From assembly GCF_000091305.1 (NCBI RefSeq), contig NC_013929.1, positions 3,038,001 through 3,102,000 on the forward strand: 64,000 bases of DNA, written 5' to 3'. Below the pieces are notes generated by a model. The model ran no database searches, was not told where the DNA came from, and was given only the letters and a program-made list of their open reading frames with translations. Each line of letters starts with the position of its first letter. The stretch's first letter is position 1. Below, in pieces: positions 1-8,952 of the stretch. The translations under genes were made by a program, and so were the position numbers. Origin of the DNA: Streptomyces scabiei 87.22 (GTDB taxonomy: Bacteria; Actinomycetota; Actinomycetes; Streptomycetales; Streptomycetaceae).

Positions 1-2727
1 TCCGGTGCGCTGATCCTGCTCGTCCTCGGTGTCTCCCTCGTCGGCGCGTTCGTCGTGGCCCGGTCCATGATCCGCTCGCTGCGCCGGCTGCAGGACACCG
101 CGACCAAGGTCGCCCAGGACCGGCTGCCCGAGCTGGTCAAGCAGCTGTCGGAGTCGGACCCGCAGGACGTCGACACCTCCGTCGAGTCGGTCGGTGTGCA
201 CTCCCGGGACGAGATCGGCCAGGTGGCCGCGGCCTTCGACGACGTGCACCGCGAGGCCGTCCGCCTCGCCGCCGAGCAGGCCCTTCTGCGGGGCAACGTC
301 AACGCGATGTTCACCAACCTCTCGCGCCGCTCCCAGGGCCTCATCCAGCGTCAGCTGTCGCTCATCTCCGAACTGGAGTCGCGCGAGGCCGACCCGGACC
401 AGCTGTCCTCGCTGTTCAAGCTCGACCACCTCGCCACCCGCATGCGCCGTAACGGTGAGAACCTCCTCGTCCTCGCGGGTGAGGAGCCCGGCCGCCGCTG
501 GACCCGTCCGGTCCCGCTGGTCGACGTGCTCCGCGCCGCCGCGTCCGAGGTGGAGCAGTACGAGCGCATCGAACTGGCCTCCGTGCCGACGACCGAGGTC
601 GCCGGCCGCGTGGTCAACGACCTCGTGCACCTCCTCGCCGAGCTGCTGGAGAACGCCACCTCCTTCTCCTCGCCGCAGACCAAGGTCAAGGTCACCGGTC
701 ACGCCCTGCCCGACGGCCGGGTGCTGATCGAGATCCACGACACCGGTATCGGCCTCTCCCCCGAGGACCTCGCGGCGATCAACGAGCGGCTCGCCTCGCC
801 GCCCACCGTGGACGTCTCGGTCTCCCGCCGCATGGGTCTGTTCGTGGTCGGCCGGCTGTCGCAGCGCCACGGCATCCGTATCCAGCTGCGCCCGTCCGAC
901 TCGGGCGGTACGACCGCGCTCGTCATGCTCCCCGTCGACGTGGCCCAGGGCAACAAGAAGCCCACCCCCGGCAAGCCCGGTCAGGGCGGCCCCTCCACCG
1001 GTGGTCCGGCCGCCGCACAGGCCTCGGCCGGTGCCGCCGCCGCGCGCCGCCAGGCCGGCAACCCGTCGGGTGCCCCGCTCGGCGGCCCCTCCGCCGGCGG
1101 CGGTCTGCTCGGCGGTCCTCCGCAGCGCGGGCAGGTGGGCGCGGGCCAGGGTCCGCGGGCCGCGCTGCCCGGCAACCCCAGTGGTCCGGGCGGTCTCGGC
1201 AACCCCGGCGGCCCGCGTGGCCCGCAGGGCGGTCCGCCGGTGCCCCCGCAGGGCGGCCGGCCTCCGGCCGGCGCCGGAGCCGGCGGTTTCGGCAACGGCG
1301 GTGCGTTCGGCGGCGGTCAGGCACCCGGTGCCCCGCAGGGCCTGCAGGCCGCCGGGACCGGTGGCCCGAACGGCTTCGAGAGCTTCGACGACTCCGGGCG
1401 CCAGGGCGGCTTCCCGACCGGCTCGGGCCTGCGCCCGGCCGGCGGTCCCGGTGACGCGGGTGCGTCCCGGCCCGGCGGGGCCGACGGCGGCCCCGGTGCC
1501 GTCCCGCCCAAGCAGGGCAAGGAACGTTCCGGCAGGCGCCGTCCGCAACTGCCCGGCCGCGGTGGTCCGCGCGCCGAGCTGCCCGGTGGCAACACCTCGT
1601 CGCGGACGCCCAGCTGGAGCGACGACAACGCGCAGCCCCCGGTGCCGCGTGCCTCGCTGGACGCCCCGCGCGGCCACGAGGAGCAGCCGGACGTCACCGC
1701 GCCCATGCCGCGCGTCGCCCCCGGCCAGACCCCGGGCTCGCCCGCGGACTTCCCGCACTCCACGGGTGCCGACTTCGACAGCCGTCGCCCCGGTGCGGGC
1801 ACGCCCGCACCGGACGGCACCGGCTCCTACGTCCGCTCCGACGTGTACGGCGGGACCGGTGCTCCGCCGGCACCCACCGGTCCGTCCCGCGGCGCCTCGC
1901 AGGACCCCTCGTCCACCGGCCAGTTCGCCGCGACCGGCTACGACGCCTCCGGCACGGGCCAGTTCCCGGCGCCGGGCCGGCCGAACCCGCAGGGCGCCGG
2001 TCAGTACGGTGCTCCCGGCCGCCCCGGTCCGCAGGACCCGGGACAGTACGGCGTGCCCGGCGGGCAGAACGGCCAGGGTCCCGGGCGGTACGACACTCCG
2101 GGCCGGCAGAACTCCCAGGACACCGGTCAGTTCGAGCGGCCGCAGGTGAACGGGAGCTTCGACGCTCCTCGTCAGCCGGTTCCGCCGCAGCGTCCGCCGG
2201 TGCCCCCGCAGCGTCCCGCCCGCCCGCAGGAGCCGGAGGCCCTGCCCCCGGCGACGGGTCCGATGGACGGCCGTACGCCGCTCTACGACACGCTGGAGAC
2301 CAACTGGTTCCACGGTCAGGGCGGCCAGAACGGCCGGCCGGGCAACGGTTCCGCGCCCCAGCAGGCCGCCGCGCCCGCTCCCCAGACTCCGGCCGCTCCT
2401 CAGCGGCCGGCGGCACCCGCCGCGCCCGCGTCCACCACGTGGCGCAGCACGCCCAACGACGACCTGGTCCGCCAGGCCGAACGTGCCCGGCAGCCTTCGG
2501 CGGGCGGGGTCACCACCTCCGGCCTGCCGCGCCGGGTCCCGCGCGCGAACCTCGTGCCGGGCACGGCTCAGCAGCAACAGCACCAAACCGGTCCGCAGGT
2601 CTCGCGTTCGCCTGACGACGTACGCGGCCGACTGACCAATCTCCGTCGGGGCATCGCGCAGGGTCGACAGGCCGGCAACGGCCAGACCGGCAGCTTCCCG
2701 AGCCCCACTCACCAGCAGGAGCGTTAG
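1..2727 (+). CDS. cvnA1: Conservon sensor-like ATPase CvnA (5' end cut off by window)
   Basis: The open frame runs from the first base without a start, so the gene begins upstream; 908 codons are visible. The fragment starts in a membrane helix (SGALILLVLGVSLVGAFVV), then a HAMP-like linker, a DHp-like region near residue 140 (DHLATRMRRNGEN), and a HATPase_c domain with N box (LLENATSFSS, about 213) and G1 box (HDTGIGL, about 247). About 590 residues of Pro/Gly/Gln-rich, probably disordered sequence follow, ending in a conserved tail (GLPRRVPRANLVPG then VRGRLTNLRRG). CvnA is the membrane sensor of the Streptomyces conservon, thought to act with the GTPase CvnD through CvnB and CvnC. The stop is immediately followed by cvnB. 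By synteny this is the cvn1 ortholog; that numbering is an inference. Confidence 0.93.
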   Translation, partial: SGALILLVLGVSLVGAFVVARSMIRSLRRLQDTATKVAQDRLPELVKQLSESDPQDVDTSVESVGVHSRDEIGQVAAAFDDVHREAVRLAAEQALLRGNVNAMFTNLSRRSQGLIQRQLSLISELESREADPDQLSSLFKLDHLATRMRRNGENLLVLAGEEPGRRWTRPVPLVDVLRAAASEVEQYERIELASVPTTEVAGRVVNDLVHLLAELLENATSFSSPQTKVKVTGHALPDGRVLIEIHDTGIGLSPEDLAAINERLASPPTVDVSVSRRMGLFVVGRLSQRHGIRIQLRPSDSGGTTALVMLPVDVAQGNKKPTPGKPGQGGPSTGGPAAAQASAGAAAARRQAGNPSGAPLGGPSAGGGLLGGPPQRGQVGAGQGPRAALPGNPSGPGGLGNPGGPRGPQGGPPVPPQGGRPPAGAGAGGFGNGGAFGGGQAPGAPQGLQAAGTGGPNGFESFDDSGRQGGFPTGSGLRPAGGPGDAGASRPGGADGGPGAVPPKQGKERSGRRRPQLPGRGGPRAELPGGNTSSRTPSWSDDNAQPPVPRASLDAPRGHEEQPDVTAPMPRVAPGQTPGSPADFPHSTGADFDSRRPGAGTPAPDGTGSYVRSDVYGGTGAPPAPTGPSRGASQDPSSTGQFAATGYDASGTGQFPAPGRPNPQGAGQYGAPGRPGPQDPGQYGVPGGQNGQGPGRYDTPGRQNSQDTGQFERPQVNGSFDAPRQPVPPQRPPVPPQRPARPQEPEALPPATGPMDGRTPLYDTLETNWFHGQGGQNGRPGNGSAPQQAAAPAPQTPAAPQRPAAPAAPASTTWRSTPNDDLVRQAERARQPSAGGVTTSGLPRRVPRANLVPGTAQQQQHQTGPQVSRSPDDVRGRLTNLRRGIAQGRQAGNGQTGSFPSPTHQQER

Positions 2728-3150
2728 TTGAGCCAGATGAGCCAAGCGGCACAGAACCTCAACTGGTTGATCACCAACTTCGTGGACAACACCCCCGGGG
2801 TGTCCCACACCGTCGTCGTGTCCGCCGACGGTCTTCTTCTGGCGATGTCGGAAGGCTTTCCGCGCGACCGTGCCGATCAGCTCGCGGCCGTCGCCTCCGG
2901 TCTCACCTCACTCACGGCCGGGGCGTCCCGGATCTTCGAGGGCGGGGACGTGGCCCAGACCGTGGTCGAGATGGAACGCGGCTTCCTGTTCCTGATGTCC
3001 GTCTCCGACGGATCGTCCCTGGCCGTGCTCGCCCACCCCGAGTGCGACATCGGCCTGGTCGGTTACGAGATGGCACTGCTGGTCGACCGCGCGGGCGCCG
3101 TGCTCACGCCCGATCTGCGCGCCGAACTCCAAGGCAGTCTGCTCCACTGA
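2728..3150 (+). CDS. cvnB1: Roadblock/LC7 domain protein CvnB
   Basis: A 140-residue single-domain roadblock/LC7 protein (SHTVVVSADGLLLAMSEGF near the start, VLTPDLRAELQG near the end). Bacterial roadblock proteins of the MglB type bind small GTPases and can act as activating partners; here the partner should be CvnD. TTG at 2728 directly follows the cvnA stop; ATG at 2737 is an in-frame alternative that loses three residues. The sequence is nearly identical to the second CvnB at 7862-8284 at protein level but differs at many synonymous sites, unlike the cvnD pair. Confidence 0.93.
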   Translation: MSQMSQAAQNLNWLITNFVDNTPGVSHTVVVSADGLLLAMSEGFPRDRADQLAAVASGLTSLTAGASRIFEGGDVAQTVVEMERGFLFLMSVSDGSSLAVLAHPECDIGLVGYEMALLVDRAGAVLTPDLRAELQGSLLH

Positions 3151-3261
3151 CGCCTGCGGATCCACAGACCTCACCAAATCACCGTCCGGCCGACACAGTC
3201 CCCCCACCGGCCCCCGTCAGACGGCACGACTGACCGACCTGCTGTCCCGCTCGGAGGATCA

Positions 3262-3660
3262 ATGACCCCGCCCACCGCTCCTCACGATCCGTACGCAGAG
3301 CCGTACGGAGACGAGGGCGACCAGCCTCTGGTTCGGCCGTACGCCATGACCGGTGGCCGGACGCGGCCGCGTTACCAGCTCGCCCTCGAGGCGCTGATCA
3401 GCACGACGGCAGACCCCGCGCACCTGTCGGGCCTGCTCCCCGAGCACCAGCGGATCTGCCACCTGTGCCGCGAGGTGAAGTCGGTGGCCGAGGTGTCGGC
3501 CCTGCTGTCCATGCCGCTCGGTGTGGCGCGGATCCTTGTGGCGGACCTCGCCGAGGCCGGACTCGTCGCGATCCACCAGCCCGGTGGCGACGAGAACGCC
3601 GGTGGCGCCCCGGACGTGACTCTGCTGGAAAGGGTTCTCAGTGGACTTCGGAAGCTCTGA
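3262..3660 (+). CDS. cvnC1: DUF742 protein CvnC
   Basis: A 132-residue DUF742 protein, the third conservon component. Conserved blocks seen are RPYAMTGGRTRPRYQLALEA at about residues 23-42, EHQRICHLCREVKSVAEVSA in the middle, and LGVARILVADLAEAGLVAIH, the last two resembling a winged-helix fold. The exact role is unsettled; the protein is proposed to link sensor and GTPase. A clear GGAGG ribosome site precedes ATG 3262. A 111-bp gap without obvious structure separates it from cvnB. Its 3' end overlaps cvnD by 20 bp, which suggests translational coupling. Confidence 0.92.
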   Translation: MTPPTAPHDPYAEPYGDEGDQPLVRPYAMTGGRTRPRYQLALEALISTTADPAHLSGLLPEHQRICHLCREVKSVAEVSALLSMPLGVARILVADLAEAGLVAIHQPGGDENAGGAPDVTLLERVLSGLRKL

Positions 3661-4216
3661 ATCGGGGCGGGCCACCACCTCGGCGAAGATCGTGGTGGCG
3701 GGTGGCTTCGGCGTGGGCAAGACCACGTTCGTCGGGGCCGTCTCGGAGATCAACCCGCTGCGTACCGAGGCCGTGATGACGTCCGCGTCCGCGGGCATCG
3801 ACGACCTCACCCACACCGGAGACAAGACGACCACCACGGTCGCCATGGACTTCGGCCGCATCACCCTCGACCAGGACCTCATCCTGTACCTGTTCGGCAC
3901 CCCCGGACAGGACCGCTTCTGGTTCATGTGGGACGACCTCGTCCGCGGCGCCATCGGCGCCATCGTCCTCGTCGACACCCGCCGCCTCGCCGACTGCTTC
4001 CCCGCCGTCGACTACTTCGAGAACAGCGGCCTCCCCTTCGTCATCGCCCTCAACGGCTTCGAGGGGCACCAGCCCTACACGCCCGACGAGGTCCGCGAGG
4101 CGCTCCAGATCGGACCCGACACCCCGATCATCACCACGGACGCCCGCCACCGCGCGGACGCGAAGTCGGCGCTGATCACCCTGGTCGAGCACGCGCTCAT
4201 GGCACGGCTGCGGTAG
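3641..4216 (+). CDS. cvnD1: Conservon small GTPase CvnD
   Basis: A 191-residue Ras-like/MglA-like GTPase. Motifs seen: P-loop GGFGVGKTTF near residue 20, switch II-like TPGQDRFWFMWDDL near 87, and ALNGFE where classical GTPases carry NKxD, as is usual in conservon GTPases. The start is GTG 3641 inside the end of cvnC. Bases 3672-4062 are identical to the second cvnD at 8970-9360, whereas the last 150 bp and all other cvn genes are diverged. Next downstream is a low-GC gap, then the second conservon. Confidence 0.93.
   Translation: MDFGSSESGRATTSAKIVVAGGFGVGKTTFVGAVSEINPLRTEAVMTSASAGIDDLTHTGDKTTTTVAMDFGRITLDQDLILYLFGTPGQDRFWFMWDDLVRGAIGAIVLVDTRRLADCFPAVDYFENSGLPFVIALNGFEGHQPYTPDEVREALQIGPDTPIITTDARHRADAKSALITLVEHALMARLR
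3672..4062 (+). repeat. 391-bp exact duplicate, copy 1 (inside cvnD1)
   Basis: This stretch is identical base for base, by direct comparison of the two texts, to 8970-9360. Identity starts and ends abruptly: the bases on either side differ, and downstream the reading continues GHQPYTPDEV here against GQQPYNPDEV in the other copy. This fits recent gene conversion between the paralogous GTPase genes. Confidence 0.95.
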
Positions 4217-4614
4217 TTCCGCACGGCCGAAGCACCACGGCTGGGCCCAAAACAGGACCCAAGTCCATAACCGCATACGCCAGTTGTCGTAGTTACACCG
4301 GAGCCGGCTGTGTCCTTTGACACGGTCGGCCTCGGTGTTCATAACGTTTCGACAGAGAAATAGGGTGGTACGACCACGCGTCGCGGTCGATCAGTACCGC
4401 TGCGCTCACTTTGTCTCCGCTTTTTGGCGGGGCTCGCTCTTTATGACCGTTTTATCTGGGACTTACATCACGCGGAATCGTTGCCTCCCAGTGTTTGGAA
4501 GTCCTCAACATGACGTGCTGGAATGCCTGAACTGCCCATTAGTCAAAGACGTACTAGGGCGTGGAGTCACCCGCGGCACGACGTAGGTGCCGGCGCCGAG
4601 AGGTTGTTGGTCGA
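4217..4614. promoter_or_regulatory. Low-GC gap between the two conservons; presumed cvn2 promoter region
   Basis: No gene is recognisable in these 398 bp. The stretch is clearly richer in A/T than its surroundings (for example around 4320-4370 and 4430-4560). It contains a perfect short inverted repeat GTGTC-N4-GACAC at 4310-4323 and a possible -10 element TACTAG near 4552. It probably carries the promoter of the second conservon. A small frame at 4317-4586 lacks the GC bias of real genes here and is not called. Confidence 0.5.
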
Positions 4615-7600
4615 GTGAGGCGAAGCAAGAAAGGTCCCGAGCCGTCGGCGCGGGGCAACTTCACCCCGCCGCCGCGCGGAGCGGCACCCGCACAAGTGAC
4701 CGGACCGGAGCCGACGGCAGCTCCCGCATCCAGCGGAAGCCGTCTCTCCCCCCGTAACTGGCGGGTACCCACTCGCCTGAACGCGATCCTCCTCATACCC
4801 GTGCTGGTCGGCCTGGTCATGGGCGGCTTCCAGGTGAAGAGCTCGATCGACACCTGGCAGGACGCGCGGGACGCCGAGAAGGTGGCCAAGATCGTATCCG
4901 CCGCCGGTGAGTACGGCGAGGCTCTGCTCAACGAGCGCGACATCTCCGCCCAGCCGCTGCTCGACGGCGACCGGGACAGCGAGGTCGTCAAGGACGCCCG
5001 CGCCTTCACCGACGAGAAGGCCGACGCCTTCCACGCGGAGGTCGTCGGAATGCCCTCCGGACAGGGTCTGGAGCGCCGGCTGCGCCTGGTCGACGAGGCC
5101 GAGCCGCAGATCGACAAGATCCGGCAGACGGCGTTCACCCGCGCAGCCGACCCGGTGCAGACCGAAGAGGGCTACGTCACCGTCGAGCACCTCCTGGCGG
5201 AGTTCTCCAACGAGCTCGGCCTCGGTACCGGCAACATCACCGCGTACGGCCGCACGGTCTACGCGGTCACGCTCGCCAAGGGCGCCGCCTCGCTGCAGCG
5301 TTCGATCGGTACCCACCTGCTGGTCAGGCGCAGCGAGGACCCGAAGATCTTCCGCCAGCAGGTCACCGCGTTCACCTCGTACGCCTACCTGGAGAACATC
5401 GCCGTACAGGAGTACGTCTCCGGTGGTACCGAGGCTGACGCCGCGCGTCTGCAGTCGGTCATGGCGCAGAAGACCGACGAGGGCAAGAAGCAGGCCGCCG
5501 AGGCCGCGGCCAAGGACAAGAACTACGTCCCGCCGCCGGACACCATGCTGAAGATGGTCCAGGCGATCGGCAGCGGTGCCTCCACCGAGGACCTGGCGAA
5601 GCAGGGCGTCACCTACCAGAACTGGATGGCGGCCTCGACGCTGAAGTTCGAGGGTTACAGCGAGGTCGAGACCGACCTGATCGACCGCGCGGTGTCCGAG
5701 GCCGGCCAGATCGCCTCCGACGCCCAGCGCGACGCCTACGTCAACGGCGCGATCGTCATCGTGGCCCTGCTCGCCGCCTTCATCATCGCCGGGATCATGG
5801 CCCGCCAGATGAGCCGCTCGATGCGCCAGCTGCGCAACGCCGCCTTCGGCATCGCCGAGCAGCGTCTGCCGATGCTGGTCGACCAGCTCTCGCGCACCGA
5901 CCCCGGCCGCGTCGACACCCGGGTCGCGCCGATCCCCATCAACACCACGGACGAGATCGGCGAAGTCGCCCGCGCCTTCGACCAGGTCCACCGTGAGGCC
6001 GTCCGGCTCGCCGCCGAGCAGGCCCTGCTGCGGGGCAACATCAACGCGATCTTCACCAACCTCTCGCGCCGCAACCAGTCGCTGATCGAGGGCCAGCTGA
6101 CCCTGATCACCGACCTGGAGAACAACGAGGCCGACCCGGACCAGCTGGAGAACCTCTTCAAGCTGGACCACCTGGCGACCCGTATGCGCCGCAACGGCGA
6201 GAACCTCCTGGTCCTCGCCGGCGAGGAGCCCGGCCGCCGCTGGGACCAGCCGGTCCCGCTGATCGACGTGCTGCGCGCCGCCTCCTCCGAGGTGGAGCAG
6301 TACGAGCGCATCGAGCTGTCCGGCGTCCCGGAGGCCGAGATCCACGGCCGTGCCGTGACCGACCTCGTGCACCTGCTGGCCGAGCTCCTCGAGAACGCCA
6401 CCACGTTCTCCTCGCCCCAGACCAAGGTCCGCGTCACCGCCACCCGTCTCCCCGACGGCCGCGTGATGATCGAGATCCACGACAAGGGCATCGGCCTCAC
6501 CGCCGAGGACTTCGCGGACATCAACCACAAGCTGGCCAACCCGCCGACCGTGGACGCCGCGATCTCGCAGCGCATGGGTCTGTTCGTGGTCGGCCGGCTG
6601 TCCGACCGGCACGGCATCCGTGTCCAGCTCCGCCCCTCGGGCGAGCAGGCCGGTACGACCTCGCTGGTCATGCTCCCCGACGTCATCACCCACGGTGGCG
6701 GTGGCGAGCAGCAGCCGGCGGCCGACCAGTTCACGGTCTCCCAGATCATCCCGGAGCAGCAGCACGCCTTCCAGCAGCCGGCCGTGGCCCCGATGCGGAC
6801 CGCCGCCGAGCTGGGCTTCGACGACAGCCGCTACGAGGTGCCGGACGACATCCGCGACCTGGACCCCGTGGGCCGCTCGCTGATGCGCGAGGAGCGCCGT
6901 GCGGCCCTGGAGTCCCAGGCGCACCAGAACCCGCAGCTGCCCCCGGGCCAGACGCCGCGCTACGGCGACGACTTCCAGTCGCCCGAGCCGTCCTACGACA
7001 ACGGCGCGACGGCCTACGTGGACCAGCAGCAGTCGTTCGACCAGCAGACGGCGTACGAGGAGCCGCAGCAGCCGTCGTACGACGAGGCATACTTCGGCCA
7101 GGGCACCAACGGCATGGTGAACGGCAACGGGCACCTGCCGGGCGGGAACGACACGTTCACCGCTACCGGGGGTTACCCCGAGCCCGCCTATGCGGAGCCC
7201 GTCCAGGAGGAGCACACGGCAGCCGCCGCGAGCGCCCCGGAGACGTACGCCGGCTTCGACGAGCAGCCCTATCAGGACGACTGGCCGCAGCAGCCGCAGC
7301 AGCCGGACTACCAGAGCTCCTACCGCTCCGAGTACGCTCCGGAACCGGAATCTTCGCAGGCCGCTGACGTGAAGGAGCCGGAACGCGTAGGCTTCGACCG
7401 TCCGGGTCCCACCCCTTCCGCCGGCCACGCGCTGACCGACGCCGGCCTGCCCCGCCGCGGATCCACCGCGGGCATGGGCGGCACGAGCGCGGGCGCCGTG
7501 AACGGACGGCAGGAAGTGACCCAGGACCAGCCGACGGCCGGGGGACCGAACGGCGACTGGCGCTCGGACAACGACGCGCGCTGGCAGCAGGCCTCCCAGC

Positions 7601-7860
7601 TGAAGAAGCCCAAGGCGGGCGGGGTCACCTCCTCCGGCCTGCCGCGGCGGGTGCCCAAGGCCAACCTGGTCGAAGGCGCCGCCCAGACGACCCCGCAGGG
7701 AGGTCCACAGATCTCCCGCGCTCCCGAGGACGTCCGGGGCAGGCTGAGCAACCTGCGCCGGGGTGTCCAGCGGGGGCGCAACGCAAGCAGTGAAACGAAC
7801 GGCCAGGCCACTAGGAATCACCACAGTGGTCCTGACAGCACCTACAACCAGGAGCGTTAG
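4615..7860 (+). CDS. cvnA2: Conservon sensor-like ATPase CvnA, nitrate-sensor-like
   Basis: A 1081-residue membrane sensor ATPase. Order of parts: TM1 (LNAILLIPVLVGLVMGG, about 55-72), a large extracytoplasmic helical domain like NIT nitrate/nitrite sensor domains (about 75-375), TM2 (AIVIVALLAAFIIAGIM, about 379-395), HAMP, DHp-like DHLATRMRRNGEN (about 518), HATPase_c with LLENATTFSS (about 588) and HDKGIGL (about 622). A Gln/Pro-rich disordered region of nearly 400 residues follows, ending in the tail GLPRRVPKANLVEG and VRGRLSNLRRG shared with the first CvnA. GTG 4615 is preferred because GAGAGG lies upstream and basic residues follow; GTG 4561 is also open. The stop abuts cvnB2. Confidence 0.93.
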   Translation: MRRSKKGPEPSARGNFTPPPRGAAPAQVTGPEPTAAPASSGSRLSPRNWRVPTRLNAILLIPVLVGLVMGGFQVKSSIDTWQDARDAEKVAKIVSAAGEYGEALLNERDISAQPLLDGDRDSEVVKDARAFTDEKADAFHAEVVGMPSGQGLERRLRLVDEAEPQIDKIRQTAFTRAADPVQTEEGYVTVEHLLAEFSNELGLGTGNITAYGRTVYAVTLAKGAASLQRSIGTHLLVRRSEDPKIFRQQVTAFTSYAYLENIAVQEYVSGGTEADAARLQSVMAQKTDEGKKQAAEAAAKDKNYVPPPDTMLKMVQAIGSGASTEDLAKQGVTYQNWMAASTLKFEGYSEVETDLIDRAVSEAGQIASDAQRDAYVNGAIVIVALLAAFIIAGIMARQMSRSMRQLRNAAFGIAEQRLPMLVDQLSRTDPGRVDTRVAPIPINTTDEIGEVARAFDQVHREAVRLAAEQALLRGNINAIFTNLSRRNQSLIEGQLTLITDLENNEADPDQLENLFKLDHLATRMRRNGENLLVLAGEEPGRRWDQPVPLIDVLRAASSEVEQYERIELSGVPEAEIHGRAVTDLVHLLAELLENATTFSSPQTKVRVTATRLPDGRVMIEIHDKGIGLTAEDFADINHKLANPPTVDAAISQRMGLFVVGRLSDRHGIRVQLRPSGEQAGTTSLVMLPDVITHGGGGEQQPAADQFTVSQIIPEQQHAFQQPAVAPMRTAAELGFDDSRYEVPDDIRDLDPVGRSLMREERRAALESQAHQNPQLPPGQTPRYGDDFQSPEPSYDNGATAYVDQQQSFDQQTAYEEPQQPSYDEAYFGQGTNGMVNGNGHLPGGNDTFTATGGYPEPAYAEPVQEEHTAAAASAPETYAGFDEQPYQDDWPQQPQQPDYQSSYRSEYAPEPESSQAADVKEPERVGFDRPGPTPSAGHALTDAGLPRRGSTAGMGGTSAGAVNGRQEVTQDQPTAGGPNGDWRSDNDARWQQASQLKKPKAGGVTSSGLPRRVPKANLVEGAAQTTPQGGPQISRAPEDVRGRLSNLRRGVQRGRNASSETNGQATRNHHSGPDSTYNQER

Positions 7861-7861
7861 T

Positions 7862-8284
7862 GTGAGCCCGATGAGCCAGGCGGCGCAGAACCTGAACTGG
7901 TTGATCACCAATTTCGTGGACAACACCCCCGGGGTGTCGCACACGGTGGTGGTCTCCGCCGACGGACTCCTTCTGGCGATGTCCGAAGGGTTTCCCCGTG
8001 ACCGTGCCGACCAGCTGGCGGCCGTCGCGTCGGGTCTGACCTCTCTGACCGCGGGTGCCTCCCGCATCTTCGAGGGTGGCAGCGTCAATCAGACGGTTGT
8101 GGAGATGGAGCGGGGATTCCTCTTCATCATGTCCGTTTCCGACGGTTCCTCCCTCGCCGTTCTCGCACATCCGGAAGCCGACATCGGTCTCATCGGGTAC
8201 GAGATGGCCCTTCTGGTGGACCGTGCCGGTACGGTCCTGACGCCCGATCTGCGTGCGGAGCTCCAGGGCAGCCTGCTCAACTAA
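7862..8284 (+). CDS. cvnB2: Roadblock/LC7 domain protein CvnB, second copy
   Basis: A 140-residue roadblock/LC7 protein, almost identical at protein level to the one at 2728-3150 (for example NLNWLITNFVDNTPGVSHTV in both). GTG 7862 lies one base after the cvnA2 stop, so translation is coupled; ATG 7871 is possible. It probably binds the CvnD GTPase. Downstream, before cvnC2, there is a 65-bp gap holding a perfect 8-bp-stem hairpin, unlike the first conservon. Confidence 0.93.
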   Translation: MSPMSQAAQNLNWLITNFVDNTPGVSHTVVVSADGLLLAMSEGFPRDRADQLAAVASGLTSLTAGASRIFEGGSVNQTVVEMERGFLFIMSVSDGSSLAVLAHPEADIGLIGYEMALLVDRAGTVLTPDLRAELQGSLLN

Positions 8285-8304
8285 CAGTCAGACGGTGCGT
8301 TTTG

Positions 8305-8334
8305 GCGTCCCGGGGCCGTAAGGTTTCGGGACGC
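8305..8334 (+). terminator. Hairpin between cvnB2 and cvnC2
   Basis: The perfect inverted repeat GCGTCCCG (8305-8312) and CGGGACGC (8327-8334) encloses a 14-base loop. There is no T run. It could damp read-through, mark mRNA processing, or act as a partial terminator between the upstream and downstream halves of the conservon. Confidence 0.45.
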
Positions 8335-8382
8335 GGCTTCCAATGAGCCATGGATGCCAGCACAGTCGGAGGAGGAGAGAAC

Positions 8383-8952
8383 GTGGCAACACCCCCAGGC
8401 GGTTCATCGTCGGGCAACTGGTCCTACCCTGGCCAGGGGCCGGGCCAGGGTGACCAGAACCGGTACAACTTCCCCTCCGCACCGAGCCGCCAGCAGCCGT
8501 ACGTACCGCAGGGCCCCGGCCCTTCGCCGTACGACCAGCCGCCGGCGCCGCGTATCCAGCCCGTGCAGCCGCAGCGCCGCACCCCCGAGCCGTCGCCCGC
8601 AGGGGCGGCGACCAACCCTCTGGTGCGTCCGTACGCCATGACGGGCGGCCGCACCAGGCCCCGCTACCAGCTCGCCATCGAGGCGCTGGTGCACACCACC
8701 GCGCAGCCGCACCAGATGCAGGGCCAGCTGCCCGAGCATCAGCGGATCTGCAACCTCTGCCGGGAGATCAAGTCGGTGGCCGAGATCTCGGCCCTGCTGA
8801 CGATCCCTCTCGGCGTGGCCAGAATCCTCGTCGCCGACTTGGCGGAGGCGGGTCTGGTCGCCATTCATCAGCCCGGCGGCGACGAGAGCGCCGGCGGCCA
8901 GCCAGACGTGACACTGCTCGAAAGGGTGCTCAGTGGACTTCGCAAGCTCTAG
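8383..8952 (+). CDS. cvnC2: DUF742 protein CvnC, second copy
   Basis: A 189-residue DUF742 protein. GTG 8383 is chosen because a strong GGAGGAGAG ribosome site at 8369-8379 directly precedes it; ATG 8350 would add 11 residues but lacks such a site. A Gln/Pro-rich N-terminal extension of about 75 residues, absent from the first CvnC, precedes the DUF742 core (RPYAMTGGRTRPRYQLAIEA, EHQRICNLCREIKSVAEISA, LGVARILVADLAEAGL). It overlaps cvnD2 by 20 bp, the same overlap as in the first conservon. Confidence 0.92.
   Translation: MATPPGGSSSGNWSYPGQGPGQGDQNRYNFPSAPSRQQPYVPQGPGPSPYDQPPAPRIQPVQPQRRTPEPSPAGAATNPLVRPYAMTGGRTRPRYQLAIEALVHTTAQPHQMQGQLPEHQRICNLCREIKSVAEISALLTIPLGVARILVADLAEAGLVAIHQPGGDESAGGQPDVTLLERVLSGLRKL

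Noticed and set aside
4317..4586. 89-codon frame in the gap between conservons
   Set aside because: Lacks the third-position GC bias of real genes here, has no ribosome site and runs into the cvnA2 start region.
4567..8088. 1173-codon open frame antisense to cvnA2
   Set aside because: It is the mirror of a strongly biased GC-rich gene, has no domain-like sequence (Val/Leu/Gly/Arg only) and crosses gene borders.
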